Assembly: GCA_001302245.1 (NCBI GenBank)
Contig: LGYU01000020.1
Coordinates: 124,001-188,000 of the forward strand
Direction of reading: 5' to 3'
Source: Chitinophagaceae bacterium PMP191F
Lineage (GTDB): Bacteria; Bacteroidota; Bacteroidia; Chitinophagales; Chitinophagaceae
Length of the DNA stretch: 64,000 bases
Shown here: positions 1 to 8,637 of the stretch, one piece after another
Layout: the number at the start of each line of letters is the position of its first letter
Numbering within the stretch: position 1 is the stretch's first letter
The notes under the pieces: model-generated
The model's database searches: none
The model's input: the letters and a program-made list of their open reading frames with translations, nothing else
Told to the model about the DNA's origin: nothing
Translations under genes and position numbers: made by a program

Positions 1-1537
1 AATGCTGGCAGCGCTTGTTTCCTGCAGCAAGATCATTGACCTGAAACCGGAATCCAATGTTTCGGTAGAGAACTATTACCGTAATTACGCCGAAGTAAAA
101 GTAGCATTGACCGGCTGTTACAACGGTATGCAAACACCATTGAGAACAGAATGGATGATGACAGAACTACGGTCTGATGTATCCAAGCAGGGTACACCCG
201 GCAGTACTTCTGTAGCAAATATTGAATTGAATGACCTCAATACTTACCTGCAGAACTCATCGCACAGTAAAGTATACGATTACTGGTTCTATACGTATAA
301 AAACATCCGCAGTACCAACTATGTATTGAGAAGCCTGGGCGTGAATTATGCTGGCGGACAGATCTCGCTTGGCACCCCAACGGCACAGGTAGAGGATGGA
401 CAACGCAAACAACTGGCAGGCGAGGCGATGTTCATTCGTGCTTACCATTATTTTAACCTGGTGAGATTGTATGGTGGTATATTCATTATTACAGAAGCGG
501 AAGAACCTGTTCAGTTGAAAAAGATCAACCGTTCGTCAGTGGAGGATTGCTATAAACTGATCATTGCTGATCTGCAGACAGCTGTTTCATGGCTTTCTAC
601 CAAAGCATACAGCCAGATGTCACAGGAAGACCTGGGCAGAGCAACCGTGTGGGCGGCAAAGGCCATGCTTGCAAAAGTATACCTCACCTTAGGTCGTAAA
701 GCAGATGCATTGCCCTTACTGGAAGATGTAATTGCCAACAGTGGTCACGACCTGGTATCTTCTTACGCAGATGTATTTTCCATCAATAATGAAATGAATA
801 AAGAGATACTGTTTGCTGTTCGTTTTAAAGCAGGCAACCTGGGATTGGGCAACTTTATGGCCAATTCATTTGCTGCGTTGAACAGTGGCAGTGCTATTGT
901 GAATGGAAATGGTTCTGGTTTAAATTATCCTACTGCCAACCTGGAAGCAAAATATATTGTGCCCACTACAGGGTTTGCTGATGCAAGAAAAGCTGTGACC
1001 ATTGATAAATATGGTCAGTTGGTATATGTAAAAAAATTCATTTCGCCGGTAATGGTAAAAGATGATGCGGAAAATGATTTCCCGGTATTGCGTTTTGCTG
1101 ATGTATTGCTGATGAAAGCAGAAGCATTGGGATTTGATCCTGTGTCTGTAGGCATCATCAACCGGATACGTGCGCGTTCTGGTGCCGGCACTTATAGCGG
1201 AACCGGCAGTTTCACTGCAGCATTTTACCAATATCCGTCTGCCGGAACAGAGGCGATCACTGAAACAACTTTCCTGACAAAGCTGCTGGATGAACGCCGC
1301 CTGGAGCTGGCATTTGAAAATCATCGTTTATTCGATCTGCAGCGTACCGGTCAGTTTGTTACAGCTATGCAGGCATATTATGCATCAGAATACGACAGCC
1401 ATTATAAAAAGTTCAAGCCTGCATTAACACTGGCTGAACTGCAGGGCAACATCAACGTACGTACATTGCTGCCCATACCACAGCGGGAACTGGATACCAA
1501 CAATGAACTGGTTATTAAACAGAATCCCGGTTATTAA
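1..1537 (+). CDS. SusD/RagB-family outer-membrane glycan-binding lipoprotein (5' partial)
   Basis: Surface lipoprotein that should cap a SusC-type TonB-dependent porin and bind the oligosaccharide being imported. About 511 residues are visible. The first visible Met is followed almost at once by a lipobox-like LVSC and the SusD-typical start with NYY. The usual charged n-region is missing, so the true start almost certainly lies upstream of the window. The body has the helical TPR-like layout and the late segment LDERRLELAFENHRLFDLQRTG that SusD proteins carry before the C-terminus (abbreviated in sense: ERR-LELAFE-HR-FDL). The next gene begins 30 bp downstream. Its downstream partners (KdgF, hexuronate-type MFS, SDR, PL6) indicate an alginate utilisation operon. 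The cognate SusC should lie just before the window. Confidence 0.93.
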   Translation, partial: MLAALVSCSKIIDLKPESNVSVENYYRNYAEVKVALTGCYNGMQTPLRTEWMMTELRSDVSKQGTPGSTSVANIELNDLNTYLQNSSHSKVYDYWFYTYKNIRSTNYVLRSLGVNYAGGQISLGTPTAQVEDGQRKQLAGEAMFIRAYHYFNLVRLYGGIFIITEAEEPVQLKKINRSSVEDCYKLIIADLQTAVSWLSTKAYSQMSQEDLGRATVWAAKAMLAKVYLTLGRKADALPLLEDVIANSGHDLVSSYADVFSINNEMNKEILFAVRFKAGNLGLGNFMANSFAALNSGSAIVNGNGSGLNYPTANLEAKYIVPTTGFADARKAVTIDKYGQLVYVKKFISPVMVKDDAENDFPVLRFADVLLMKAEALGFDPVSVGIINRIRARSGAGTYSGTGSFTAAFYQYPSAGTEAITETTFLTKLLDERRLELAFENHRLFDLQRTGQFVTAMQAYYASEYDSHYKKFKPALTLAELQGNINVRTLLPIPQRELDTNNELVIKQNPGY

Positions 1538-1567
1538 TCAATATTATCTAACGATTGAACGCATTAT

Positions 1568-3163
1568 ATGAAACCGAAACTGATAAACCGACTGTTCTTT
1601 TTATTACCGGTGCTGGCAGGTATCTGTATAGCGGGTTGCCGGAAAAAAGATTTTGTTACACCCGATGGTACTTTGACCACCAGAGATTATGTGTACAACG
1701 TAGCGCTTAAAGGCTTTCAACCTGAAACTACCGTAAAAGGCACCATCAGCGCCAATATCAATATGAAAGTGATTTATTACTATCTGCAGCGCGAAAATAA
1801 AACGGATACACTGTTACAGCTTGATTTTATACCGGCTGAACATCAGAACGATTATTCGTTCGCCGTTACACCATCTATATGGCCTGGTGTAAATCTGCAG
1901 GGAGTAAAGGGATTGAAGCTGCTTTGCGTGCAGGACAACAATACTTCTATTGAGAAGGTGATCAAAATGTCTTATTATGATCCGGCGGCACCCGTACTGA
2001 CGGGTATACCGGAAACCATTACGCCATTGCTGACAGGTAGCACCGCAGTAAGTGGAAAAGCTACATCAGAAACAGGTATACAAAAGATCTATTTTTACGA
2101 CAACCGCAGCGGCAGCTTTAAAGCTATAGACAGCATCAGTGCCAATGGCAGCAAGGATTTTACCATCAATTACAGCTATGTGTACGCAGATGGTGCCGGT
2201 CAGCTAAAAGTAGCAGCAGTGGATATTTATGGTTTACGTGTAGAAAAGACCATCCAGTTTATCAATATTCCTTTTAAACCTGTTATCACTTTTAGCGCAG
2301 ACACATTAAGAGCTGCTTTGCCTGACGGAAAACCGGATGTTACGGGAACGCTTAAAACATATATGCCCGTAGCTTCTGTAAAAGTATATGTAGTAACTGC
2401 CGGCGGCGAAACTTTATCCGGAAATGTAACTCCTGTACTGGTCAGCAGCGGTACCAATGAATATAATTACACATTCACTTATCCTTGGTTTGCTTACGCT
2501 ACCAATGTTACCGTTTGTAAGGTAAGTGTTACAGATGGTGGCAACAGCAGCAATAACGGTGAGGTGCCTGTAAAGATCCTGCCTTATTATTACTGGAAGA
2601 ACGTTGTGATGATGGCACAGGGAATGACCGGCGTAAACTCATCCAGTTGTTTTTTTACCGGAGATCCTGTACAACCGCTGATCGGGCCTTGTGAAACCAT
2701 TGCCAACAGTGCGCTGGATGCAAAGGTAGATTTCGCCATATTTTGTAACAGTACACCTTATCTTTCATTCAATAACCCGGCTAATATTTCTGCCTCTACC
2801 ATTTCAACTTTCAAGTGCAATGGTAATTCATGGTCACCGGCCACACCTACAGCCAATACCTTAAAGAAAACGCTGTTCAGGGTACTGGCATCCAGTACTG
2901 CAGAAACCAATATCTATACTAAATTCAATAATAACACTATTACCGATCTGGGTGATGCATTCTTTACAGGCGTTTCAGCACCTTCTGCCAATGCGCCCAA
3001 CTCAACACAGTTCAGTACAACTTCGCTCATCTGGGGTAAAATGACGCCTGTAGGTGGTGGTACAACCAAAAATATTCTCATCAAAGTAAATAATGTAAAC
3101 ATTGTACCAGTTTCATCACAAGGTACATCTACCCTTACCATAGATATAATGAAAGAACAATAA
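1568..3163 (+). CDS. Surface lipoprotein of unknown family in the alginate operon
   Basis: 531-residue secreted lipoprotein with an N-terminal hydrophobic signal ending in IAGC followed by basic residues, so it is probably exported to the outer membrane. After roughly residue 150 the sequence reads as tandem beta-sandwich (Ig/PKD-like) modules rich in Thr, Ser, Val and Asn. No catalytic motif is recognisable. Position directly after SusD, with a 30-bp gap, is where SusE/SusF-like or PKD-containing glycan-binding proteins sit in many Bacteroidota saccharide loci. I infer a carbohydrate-binding surface role, but I do not recognise the family. It ends 34 bp before the preferred start of the cupin gene (13 bp before the upstream alternative). 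Confidence 0.8.
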   Translation: MKPKLINRLFFLLPVLAGICIAGCRKKDFVTPDGTLTTRDYVYNVALKGFQPETTVKGTISANINMKVIYYYLQRENKTDTLLQLDFIPAEHQNDYSFAVTPSIWPGVNLQGVKGLKLLCVQDNNTSIEKVIKMSYYDPAAPVLTGIPETITPLLTGSTAVSGKATSETGIQKIYFYDNRSGSFKAIDSISANGSKDFTINYSYVYADGAGQLKVAAVDIYGLRVEKTIQFINIPFKPVITFSADTLRAALPDGKPDVTGTLKTYMPVASVKVYVVTAGGETLSGNVTPVLVSSGTNEYNYTFTYPWFAYATNVTVCKVSVTDGGNSSNNGEVPVKILPYYYWKNVVMMAQGMTGVNSSSCFFTGDPVQPLIGPCETIANSALDAKVDFAIFCNSTPYLSFNNPANISASTISTFKCNGNSWSPATPTANTLKKTLFRVLASSTAETNIYTKFNNNTITDLGDAFFTGVSAPSANAPNSTQFSTTSLIWGKMTPVGGGTTKNILIKVNNVNIVPVSSQGTSTLTIDIMKEQ

Positions 3164-3197
3164 ATAGACAGATCTTATGATACAGCAAACAACAACT

Positions 3198-3539
3198 ATG
3201 AAAGCAAATGTTTTTATCGAAGACAAGGACATAGATTGGGAAGTAACAGGCACGGGTGTAAAACGGAAGATCATGGCTTATGATGAACGGCTGATGCTGG
3301 TAAAAGTATCATTTCTGAAAGGCAGTGTAGGTCCTGTTCATCAGCACCATCATACGCAAATCACGCATGTACAGAGTGGCGCTTTTGAAGTGATCATCGG
3401 TGGTGATAAAAAAGTACTGAAGGCCGGCGACGCGTTTTATATTCCTCCGCATGTTGATCACGGATGTGTTTGCCTGGAAGACGGCATACTGATCGATGTA
3501 TTCAGTCCGCACCGTGAAGATTTTATACAAAAGGGATAA
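3198..3539 (+). CDS. kdgF: KdgF-type cupin (unsaturated uronate linearising enzyme)
   Basis: Small single-domain cupin of 113 residues. KdgF enzymes convert the 4,5-unsaturated monouronate released by lyases to its linear keto form. The metal-binding set is visible: HxH (about H48 and H50) followed by Q54, and a later His in PPHVDHG (about H85/H88). There is no signal peptide, which fits a cytoplasmic enzyme. A second in-frame Met 7 codons upstream (3177) is possible. I prefer 3198 because the family starts close to the first beta strand. Placed after SusD and before an MFS uronate carrier, an SDR and PL6, it belongs to the standard alginate set. A generic cupin is the alternative, but context makes KdgF likely. 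Confidence 0.85.
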   Translation: MKANVFIEDKDIDWEVTGTGVKRKIMAYDERLMLVKVSFLKGSVGPVHQHHHTQITHVQSGAFEVIIGGDKKVLKAGDAFYIPPHVDHGCVCLEDGILIDVFSPHREDFIQKG

Positions 3540-3577
3540 TGGAACGAATATTTCACGATTAAAATGTCTCTCACGAT

Positions 3578-4471
3578 ATGAAAAAGTATTTTTTGTCTTT
3601 GCTGGCTGTTGCCACATTAGTAACAGCCAGGGCGCAAGAAGAAACAGGCGATACGTCACAGTATAAACCTGTTCAGTTGCCTGCTGGCTTTACATCACAA
3701 CTGAATGTTGTATACACAAAAGGAAATGACTGGCAGCAGAAACTGGATATTTATCTGCCACCCAATAATGGGAAAGCCACACCTGTTGTGATCAATATTC
3801 ATGGCGGCGGCTGGAACCATGGCACCAAAGAGTCACAAACAGGGTTCAATACTTTCTTTAAAATGGGATTTGCTGTAGTCAATATTGAATACAGGTTAAC
3901 ACCGCAGGCAAAAGCGCCTGCTGCAGTAGAAGATGCACGCTGTGCATTGATCTATGTGGTACAACATGCAAAAGAGTTGAACATAGATGTAAATAAAATA
4001 GTGGTAATGGGCGGCAGTGCCGGTGGACACTTGGCGCTGATGGCTGGCTTGCTGGCAAACGATCATCGTTTTGATGGCAATTGCCCGGGAGCAAACAATG
4101 TAAAAGTTGCAGCCATTATTGATAAATATGGCATTACCGATGTGTGGGACTGGGGCTATGGAAAGAATATCACCAGTAAATCTGCTACCAACTGGCTGGG
4201 TGATAAAGCAAAGGATACTGAATTTGCCAGATCGGTTTCACCCGTTAACTATGTAAATAAAAACAGTCCGCCTACATTCATTGTACATGGCGATGCAGAC
4301 CCTACCGTACCTTATGAACAATCTGTATTGCTGCACCAGAAATTAAAAGATGCGGGGGTGAAAACACAATTCATGACAGTTCCCGGAGGTCAGCATGGCA
4401 AGTTCACCAAAGAACAGAATTCTGAAGTTAATAAGGCAATAGTGACTTTCTTAAAAGAAGTGGGATTCTGA
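3578..4471 (+). CDS. Secreted alpha/beta-hydrolase esterase
   Basis: 297 residues with a cleavable signal peptide (MKKYFLSLLAVATLVTARAQ), so periplasmic or surface-located. Oxyanion motif HGGGW lies near residue 75, the nucleophile elbow GGSAGG follows, and the Asp and His of the triad are in HGDADPTVP and GGQHGKF. This is the BD-FAE/CE10-like esterase type. It lies 38 bp after KdgF and 66 bp before the MFS gene, within the alginate operon. Esterases are not part of the minimal alginate kit, so a role in removing O-acetyl groups from bacterial alginate is an attractive inference. It could instead act on another acyl ester. Confidence 0.85.
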   Translation: MKKYFLSLLAVATLVTARAQEETGDTSQYKPVQLPAGFTSQLNVVYTKGNDWQQKLDIYLPPNNGKATPVVINIHGGGWNHGTKESQTGFNTFFKMGFAVVNIEYRLTPQAKAPAAVEDARCALIYVVQHAKELNIDVNKIVVMGGSAGGHLALMAGLLANDHRFDGNCPGANNVKVAAIIDKYGITDVWDWGYGKNITSKSATNWLGDKAKDTEFARSVSPVNYVNKNSPPTFIVHGDADPTVPYEQSVLLHQKLKDAGVKTQFMTVPGGQHGKFTKEQNSEVNKAIVTFLKEVGF

Positions 4472-4537
4472 GTGAATGACGTGCGAATTTGAGAAACATA
4501 CTTCCGCTGGTGTGCGGAGTGAAAACGGAAAGCCAAT

Positions 4538-5884
4538 ATGCAGAATCAGAAAGCAGAAATATTAAGTCAGCAATTTCAGGAGTCTGTAACAGGAACAGGT
4601 CGCAAGGTGAAAGGCTTACGATGGTATATCATCAGCCTCGTAGCACTGGCAACTGTGATCAATTATATTGACCGCGGAGCTATCAACTTTATGTGGCCCT
4701 ATATCCATAAAGATTTTGGTATTGCAGAAGCGGACAGTAAAGAAGCACTGGCGCTGATCACTACCTTTTTTATGATAGCGTATGCAATTGGTCAGACTAT
4801 TACCGGAAAAATGATGGATGCTATTGGTACCAGGATGGGTATGACGGTATCCATTATAGGCTGGAGTATTTCTATCGCGTTACATGCACTGGCCCGTTCG
4901 GTATTGTCATTCAATTTTTTCCGTTTCCTGCTGGGATTAAGTGAAGCCGGTAACTGGCCAGGTGCCACAAAAAGTAACGCAGAGTGGTTCCCTGCCAAAG
5001 AAAGAGCTATTGCGCAGGGCATTTTTGGTGCCGGTGCATCGCTGGGATCAGTAATAGCTGCGCCTGTAATAGCCACACTGTTCCTGGCTTTTGGATGGAA
5101 AACCACTTTTGCATTGATCGCTATACTGGGTATTGTCTGGATCATTCCCTGGTTGCTGATCAATAAAAATACACCGGACAAACATCCCTGGATCACCAGA
5201 GAGGAACAGGAACACATACTGGACTGTGCTACGGATAAAAAAACACTAACAGCAGATACGCAGGTATATTCATGGAAACAGTTACTGTCGTTCAGAAATA
5301 CATGGGGCATTATCACCGCACGTTTTTTCATTGATCCGGTGTGGTGGTTGTTTGTAACCTGGCTACCTACTTTTTTAAAAGAACAGTTCAGTTTCGACAT
5401 GAAACAGATCGGTGCTTTTGCGTGGGTGCCTTACCTGTTCGCTGCCATCGGTGGACTGGCAGGTGGCTACTTTTCTTCCTTACTGATAAAAAAAGGAGTA
5501 GGTGCTGCTAAAGCCAGGAAAAGAGCCATCACTATTGGTTGTTCAATAATGCTGGTGTCGCTGGTAGCAATAGTATATTATCTGCCGCAGCTGAAAGATG
5601 AACCTGGCGTAGCCATTGCACTCATCAGTGCTACTTTATTTGGATTTCAGTTCCTCATTAATAACCTGCAAACATTACCTGCCGATTATTTTCATGGAAG
5701 AAACGTAGGCACTGTAGCTGGTATGGGGGGTACTGCCGCCGTAGTGGGAACACTGCTGACAACCTGGGCCGTTCCGGTTATTACCAAAACAAGTTATACT
5801 GCATTTTTTGTACTGGGCGCTGTGCTGGTACCACTGGCATGGCTGTGCGGAACATTCATTACAACGAAAAAAAGCAATCATTGA
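4538..5884 (+). CDS. MFS hexuronate-type transporter (ExuT/ACS family)
   Basis: 448-residue inner-membrane carrier with about 12 hydrophobic segments. The N-terminal segment contains the family-typical NYIDRGAINFMWPYI and, after TM2, a D-x-x-G-x-R loop (DAIGTRMG). The anion:cation symporter branch of the major facilitator superfamily transports hexuronates and related acids. Its place between KdgF and the SDR reductase matches the carriers that bring alginate-derived 4-deoxy-5-hexoseulose uronate (DEH) or unsaturated uronates into the cytoplasm in Bacteroidota alginate operons. The chosen start gives a roughly 30-residue cytoplasmic leader. The next gene follows after 17 bp, consistent with one transcript. 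Confidence 0.88.
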   Translation: MQNQKAEILSQQFQESVTGTGRKVKGLRWYIISLVALATVINYIDRGAINFMWPYIHKDFGIAEADSKEALALITTFFMIAYAIGQTITGKMMDAIGTRMGMTVSIIGWSISIALHALARSVLSFNFFRFLLGLSEAGNWPGATKSNAEWFPAKERAIAQGIFGAGASLGSVIAAPVIATLFLAFGWKTTFALIAILGIVWIIPWLLINKNTPDKHPWITREEQEHILDCATDKKTLTADTQVYSWKQLLSFRNTWGIITARFFIDPVWWLFVTWLPTFLKEQFSFDMKQIGAFAWVPYLFAAIGGLAGGYFSSLLIKKGVGAAKARKRAITIGCSIMLVSLVAIVYYLPQLKDEPGVAIALISATLFGFQFLINNLQTLPADYFHGRNVGTVAGMGGTAAVVGTLLTTWAVPVITKTSYTAFFVLGAVLVPLAWLCGTFITTKKSNH

Positions 5885-5901
5885 TATTAAACTGACAGAT
5901 T

Positions 5902-6654
5902 ATGAAATTAACAGGAAAAGTAGCAATTGTAACAGGTGGTGGAAGGGATATTGGTAAAGCCGTATCACTGAAGCTGGCACAGCAGGGAGCAAAGGTAGTG
6001 GTGAACTATAACAGCAGTGCAACTGAAGCTGAGGCTACAGTTGCTGCTATACAAAAAGCAGGTGGTAATGCCATTGCGGTAAAAGCAGACATTACCAAAG
6101 GTGCAGAAGTAGCAAAACTGGTTGCAGAAGCACAGAAAGCGTTTGGTAACGAAATACACATCCTGGCAAATGTGGCAGGAGGTATGGTTGCCCGTAAATT
6201 ACTGGCTGATATGGATGAAGAGTTCTGGGATCATGTAATGGGTCTGAACGTGCGTTCTGCATTCCTGCTTACCAAACATGTAGTGCCGTTTATGCCTGCC
6301 GGTAGCAGCATTGTCAATTTTTCTTCACAGGCTGGTCGCGATGGTGGTGGCTTTGGTGCATCTGCCTATGCTACCTCCAAAGGAGCAGTTGCTACATTTA
6401 CACGTTCTATGGCAAAAGAACTGGGACCTAAAAATATCCGTGTAAATGCGGTTGATCCCGGAATGATCGCTACTACTTTCCACGATACATTTACCAAACC
6501 CGAAGTAAGAACGGCAGTAGCAGGTTCTACACCGTTGCGCAGGGAAGGTAAGGCAGAAGAAGTGGCTGACCTGGTTGCTTACCTTGCCAGCGATGAAAGT
6601 AGTTTTATAACCGGTACCAATATTGATATCAACGGTGGTACTTATTTCTCTTAA
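5902..6654 (+). CDS. SDR-family oxidoreductase, probable DEH reductase
   Basis: 250-residue classical short-chain dehydrogenase. The Rossmann glycine motif TGGGRDIG is near the N-terminus, a central NVAG is present, and the catalytic Ser lies at about 142-143 with Y156 and K160 (YATSK). The FabG-like ending ITGTNIDINGG is intact. In alginate operons a reductase of this class converts 4-deoxy-L-erythro-5-hexoseulose uronate to 2-keto-3-deoxygluconate using NAD(P)H. KdgF and the uronate carrier next to it support that reading. The kinase and aldolase that would finish the pathway are not visible here. A generic 3-oxoacyl-ACP reductase annotation would be the default without context. Confidence 0.87.
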   Translation: MKLTGKVAIVTGGGRDIGKAVSLKLAQQGAKVVVNYNSSATEAEATVAAIQKAGGNAIAVKADITKGAEVAKLVAEAQKAFGNEIHILANVAGGMVARKLLADMDEEFWDHVMGLNVRSAFLLTKHVVPFMPAGSSIVNFSSQAGRDGGGFGASAYATSKGAVATFTRSMAKELGPKNIRVNAVDPGMIATTFHDTFTKPEVRTAVAGSTPLRREGKAEEVADLVAYLASDESSFITGTNIDINGGTYFS

Positions 6655-6671
6655 TTTTTTTAGTATGCAAG

Positions 6672-6699
6672 CCGCGGAGGATGCAATATGTCTCCGCGG
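6672..6699. terminator. GC-rich hairpin between SDR and PL6
   Basis: A perfect 8-bp stem (CCGCGGAG paired with CTCCGCGG, 12-nt loop) lies 17 bp after the SDR stop. The following bases (TTATTTAATAA) are AT-rich but not a clean T-run, so it may be a weak terminator or an mRNA-stabilising hairpin rather than a full stop. Confidence 0.4.
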
Positions 6700-6744
6700 T
6701 TATTTAATAACTGTTCACCCGATAAACGCTTCATAATCTGAAAT

Positions 6745-8187
6745 ATGAAATACCTGTTGTTTGCCACGTTACAGTTTTTGCTGCTACATTCTCTACATGC
6801 TGCTGATCACCTGGCGGGTAGCGTAGAAGAAGCAATACAACTGCTGAATAAAATTCCTGCAGGAGATAAGGTATTGCTGAAAGATGGAACCTATACCAAT
6901 ACAGTACTTCGTTTTCATAACCCGAACGGAACACAGGGCAAACCTGTTGTATTTGCAGCAGAGCATCCAGGGAAAGTATTTTTTGAAGGCAATTCAACAC
7001 TGAGCTTTTCAGGACAGTATATTATTATTGAAGGGTTTGTATGGCAACATGGCGGCGCTGATCTGCAAACAAAATCTGTAATAGAATTCAGGAATGGCAG
7101 TCGCATGGCTGTACACAGTACATTGCAGGATTGCGTAATTGACAGCTATAATAATAGTGATCTGAATACCGATAATAAATGGGTTTCCCTGTTCGGACAG
7201 TACAACCGCGTAACCCGTTGTTTATTGTACAATAAATTAAACCGTGGAGCATCGCTTACTGTCTGGCTGGAAGAAGGGCAGTCTGCACGCCATGTCATTT
7301 CATACAATTATTTCCTGGAAAGACAGAATGGTCCCAATGCTGATAACGGATTGGAAAGTATTCGTGTGGGCGATAGTAAGACCTCGTTTACAGAAGCGCA
7401 TTGTGTAGTAGCTTTCAACCGCTTTGAAGCCTGTGATGGAGAAATTGAGATCATTTCTAATAAATCGTGCCACAATTCATACCTGCACAACACCTTTTAC
7501 AACAGCGCAGGAGGATTGACCCTGCGTCATGGAAATGATTGTATGTGCAATGGAAACTTTTTTGATGGCAAGGATAAAAAAGAATCTTATGGTATCCGCA
7601 TCATTGGTGAAGGGCACACCGTGATCAATAATTATTTTATAGGATTAAAAGGTGCCAAGCAGGCAATGCGCGCACCACTTACGGTAGTGAACGGTATTCC
7701 TTCCAGTCCTATCAATGGTTATTTCCAGGTAAAACGTGCAGTGATCAATGGAAACGTTTTTATAAACAATGCATTGCCACTTGTACGCATGGGTGCCGGT
7801 ACCAGGAAAGAAGCGACATTGCCCCCGGATTCTGTTACTGTCAGTAATAACCTGTTTTTTGATGATGCAGCTAATTCCGGAGCGATCTATGATGCTGCCA
7901 CTACCGGCGGACTGATCAATACTGATAATAATATAGTTTCAGGAAAAAATCTTTCACTGCCGCAGGTAAAAGGTTTTACAGAAATTAAAGGAACGCAACG
8001 AACAGCAACCGGTGAAATACTGGATAGCAAAGGCAACCTGTTATCGCCGGAATCAGTTGTGAATGTAACCACACATGCAGGTGCCGATGAAATGCCTGCA
8101 GAGATCAGCGAAGCCATTTCAAAACGCAAGTACACCATTCTGCTACCTGCAGATGTAGGTCCGTTGTGGAAACGCATACATCCATAA
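6745..8187 (+). CDS. PL6-family polysaccharide lyase, probable alginate lyase
   Basis: 480 residues with a signal peptide (ends LHAAD). Parallel beta-helix repeats run through the whole protein. PL6 hallmarks are present: NGLESIRVGDS, then EIISNKSC and LRHGN. The putative Bronsted base K240 and acid R261 are 21 residues apart, the same spacing as K250/R271 of chondroitinase B, the PL6 prototype. It should cleave the uronate chain by beta-elimination in the periplasm, giving unsaturated products for KdgF. Ending the alginate operon, it is followed by a strong terminator about 90 bp downstream. Within PL6, alginate is far more likely than dermatan sulfate given its neighbours and the lack of sulfatases. 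Confidence 0.92.
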   Translation: MKYLLFATLQFLLLHSLHAADHLAGSVEEAIQLLNKIPAGDKVLLKDGTYTNTVLRFHNPNGTQGKPVVFAAEHPGKVFFEGNSTLSFSGQYIIIEGFVWQHGGADLQTKSVIEFRNGSRMAVHSTLQDCVIDSYNNSDLNTDNKWVSLFGQYNRVTRCLLYNKLNRGASLTVWLEEGQSARHVISYNYFLERQNGPNADNGLESIRVGDSKTSFTEAHCVVAFNRFEACDGEIEIISNKSCHNSYLHNTFYNSAGGLTLRHGNDCMCNGNFFDGKDKKESYGIRIIGEGHTVINNYFIGLKGAKQAMRAPLTVVNGIPSSPINGYFQVKRAVINGNVFINNALPLVRMGAGTRKEATLPPDSVTVSNNLFFDDAANSGAIYDAATTGGLINTDNNIVSGKNLSLPQVKGFTEIKGTQRTATGEILDSKGNLLSPESVVNVTTHAGADEMPAEISEAISKRKYTILLPADVGPLWKRIHP

Positions 8188-8279
8188 AGACACTTCGTTA
8201 ACAAGAATTATTACTCCGTTTTATATCCAATTGTTTGTATTGTAAAAGATAGTTGCAGTTATTCCGTACGCTTTGTGTG

Positions 8280-8318
8280 ATCTGTTGTCCTGCTCCTGAG
8301 CGGACAACAGATTTTTTT
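8280..8318 (+). terminator. Intrinsic terminator of the alginate operon
   Basis: 11-bp perfect stem (ATCTGTTGTCC with GGACAACAGAT), 11-nt loop, followed by seven T residues. Confidence 0.87.
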
Positions 8319-8331
8319 ATGCGGTAAGCAG

Positions 8332-8351
8332 CGTTTACCGATCGTTTTACG
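8332..8351. promoter_or_regulatory. Possible degenerate operator upstream of SusC
   Basis: On the minus strand this reads CGTAAAACGATCGGTAAACG. It shares the AAAACG...GTAAA pattern with the better sites at 14049 and 58561 but is one base shorter in the middle. It also overlaps a small hairpin (CGGTAA/TTACCG, 8322-8340), so the match could be chance. Confidence 0.25.
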
Positions 8352-8637
8352 TCTATGTTCCTCCCGGCCTTTTTGAAAAGTAAACTATATATACATTGAA
8401 TGCCGGAATGCGTGTTATGCGCATGTTAAAATAGCTTACAACAATGACAATTAAGGGAAACAGGGGTGTGCAAAATGTTCCTTATTTGCGTATGTTAATT
8501 ATTGTGTACACGGGTTAAAAACAATACAAACGGATGATATTCCTGCTTAGGGCTATAAACCTTCTGCGGAATGAATTATAAACTCTAACGACTCTGATAC
8601 CGGCATCTGCCTGTATCGGCAAAACACTAACTGCCAT

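Larger units (their letters stand above)
8188..8637. other. 450-bp intergenic region between alginate operon and second SusC
   Basis: No convincing gene. It holds the terminator of the alginate operon (8280-8318), then about 320 bp of AT-rich sequence that must contain the SusC promoter. A partial inverted repeat at 8332-8351 resembles the operator-like sites at 14049 and 58561. I could not find a clean TTTG/TAnnTTTG promoter pair. Confidence 0.6.

Noticed and set aside
4792-5400. 202-codon minus-strand frame inside the MFS gene
   Set aside because: Antisense of a membrane protein gene; no start-site or domain support.
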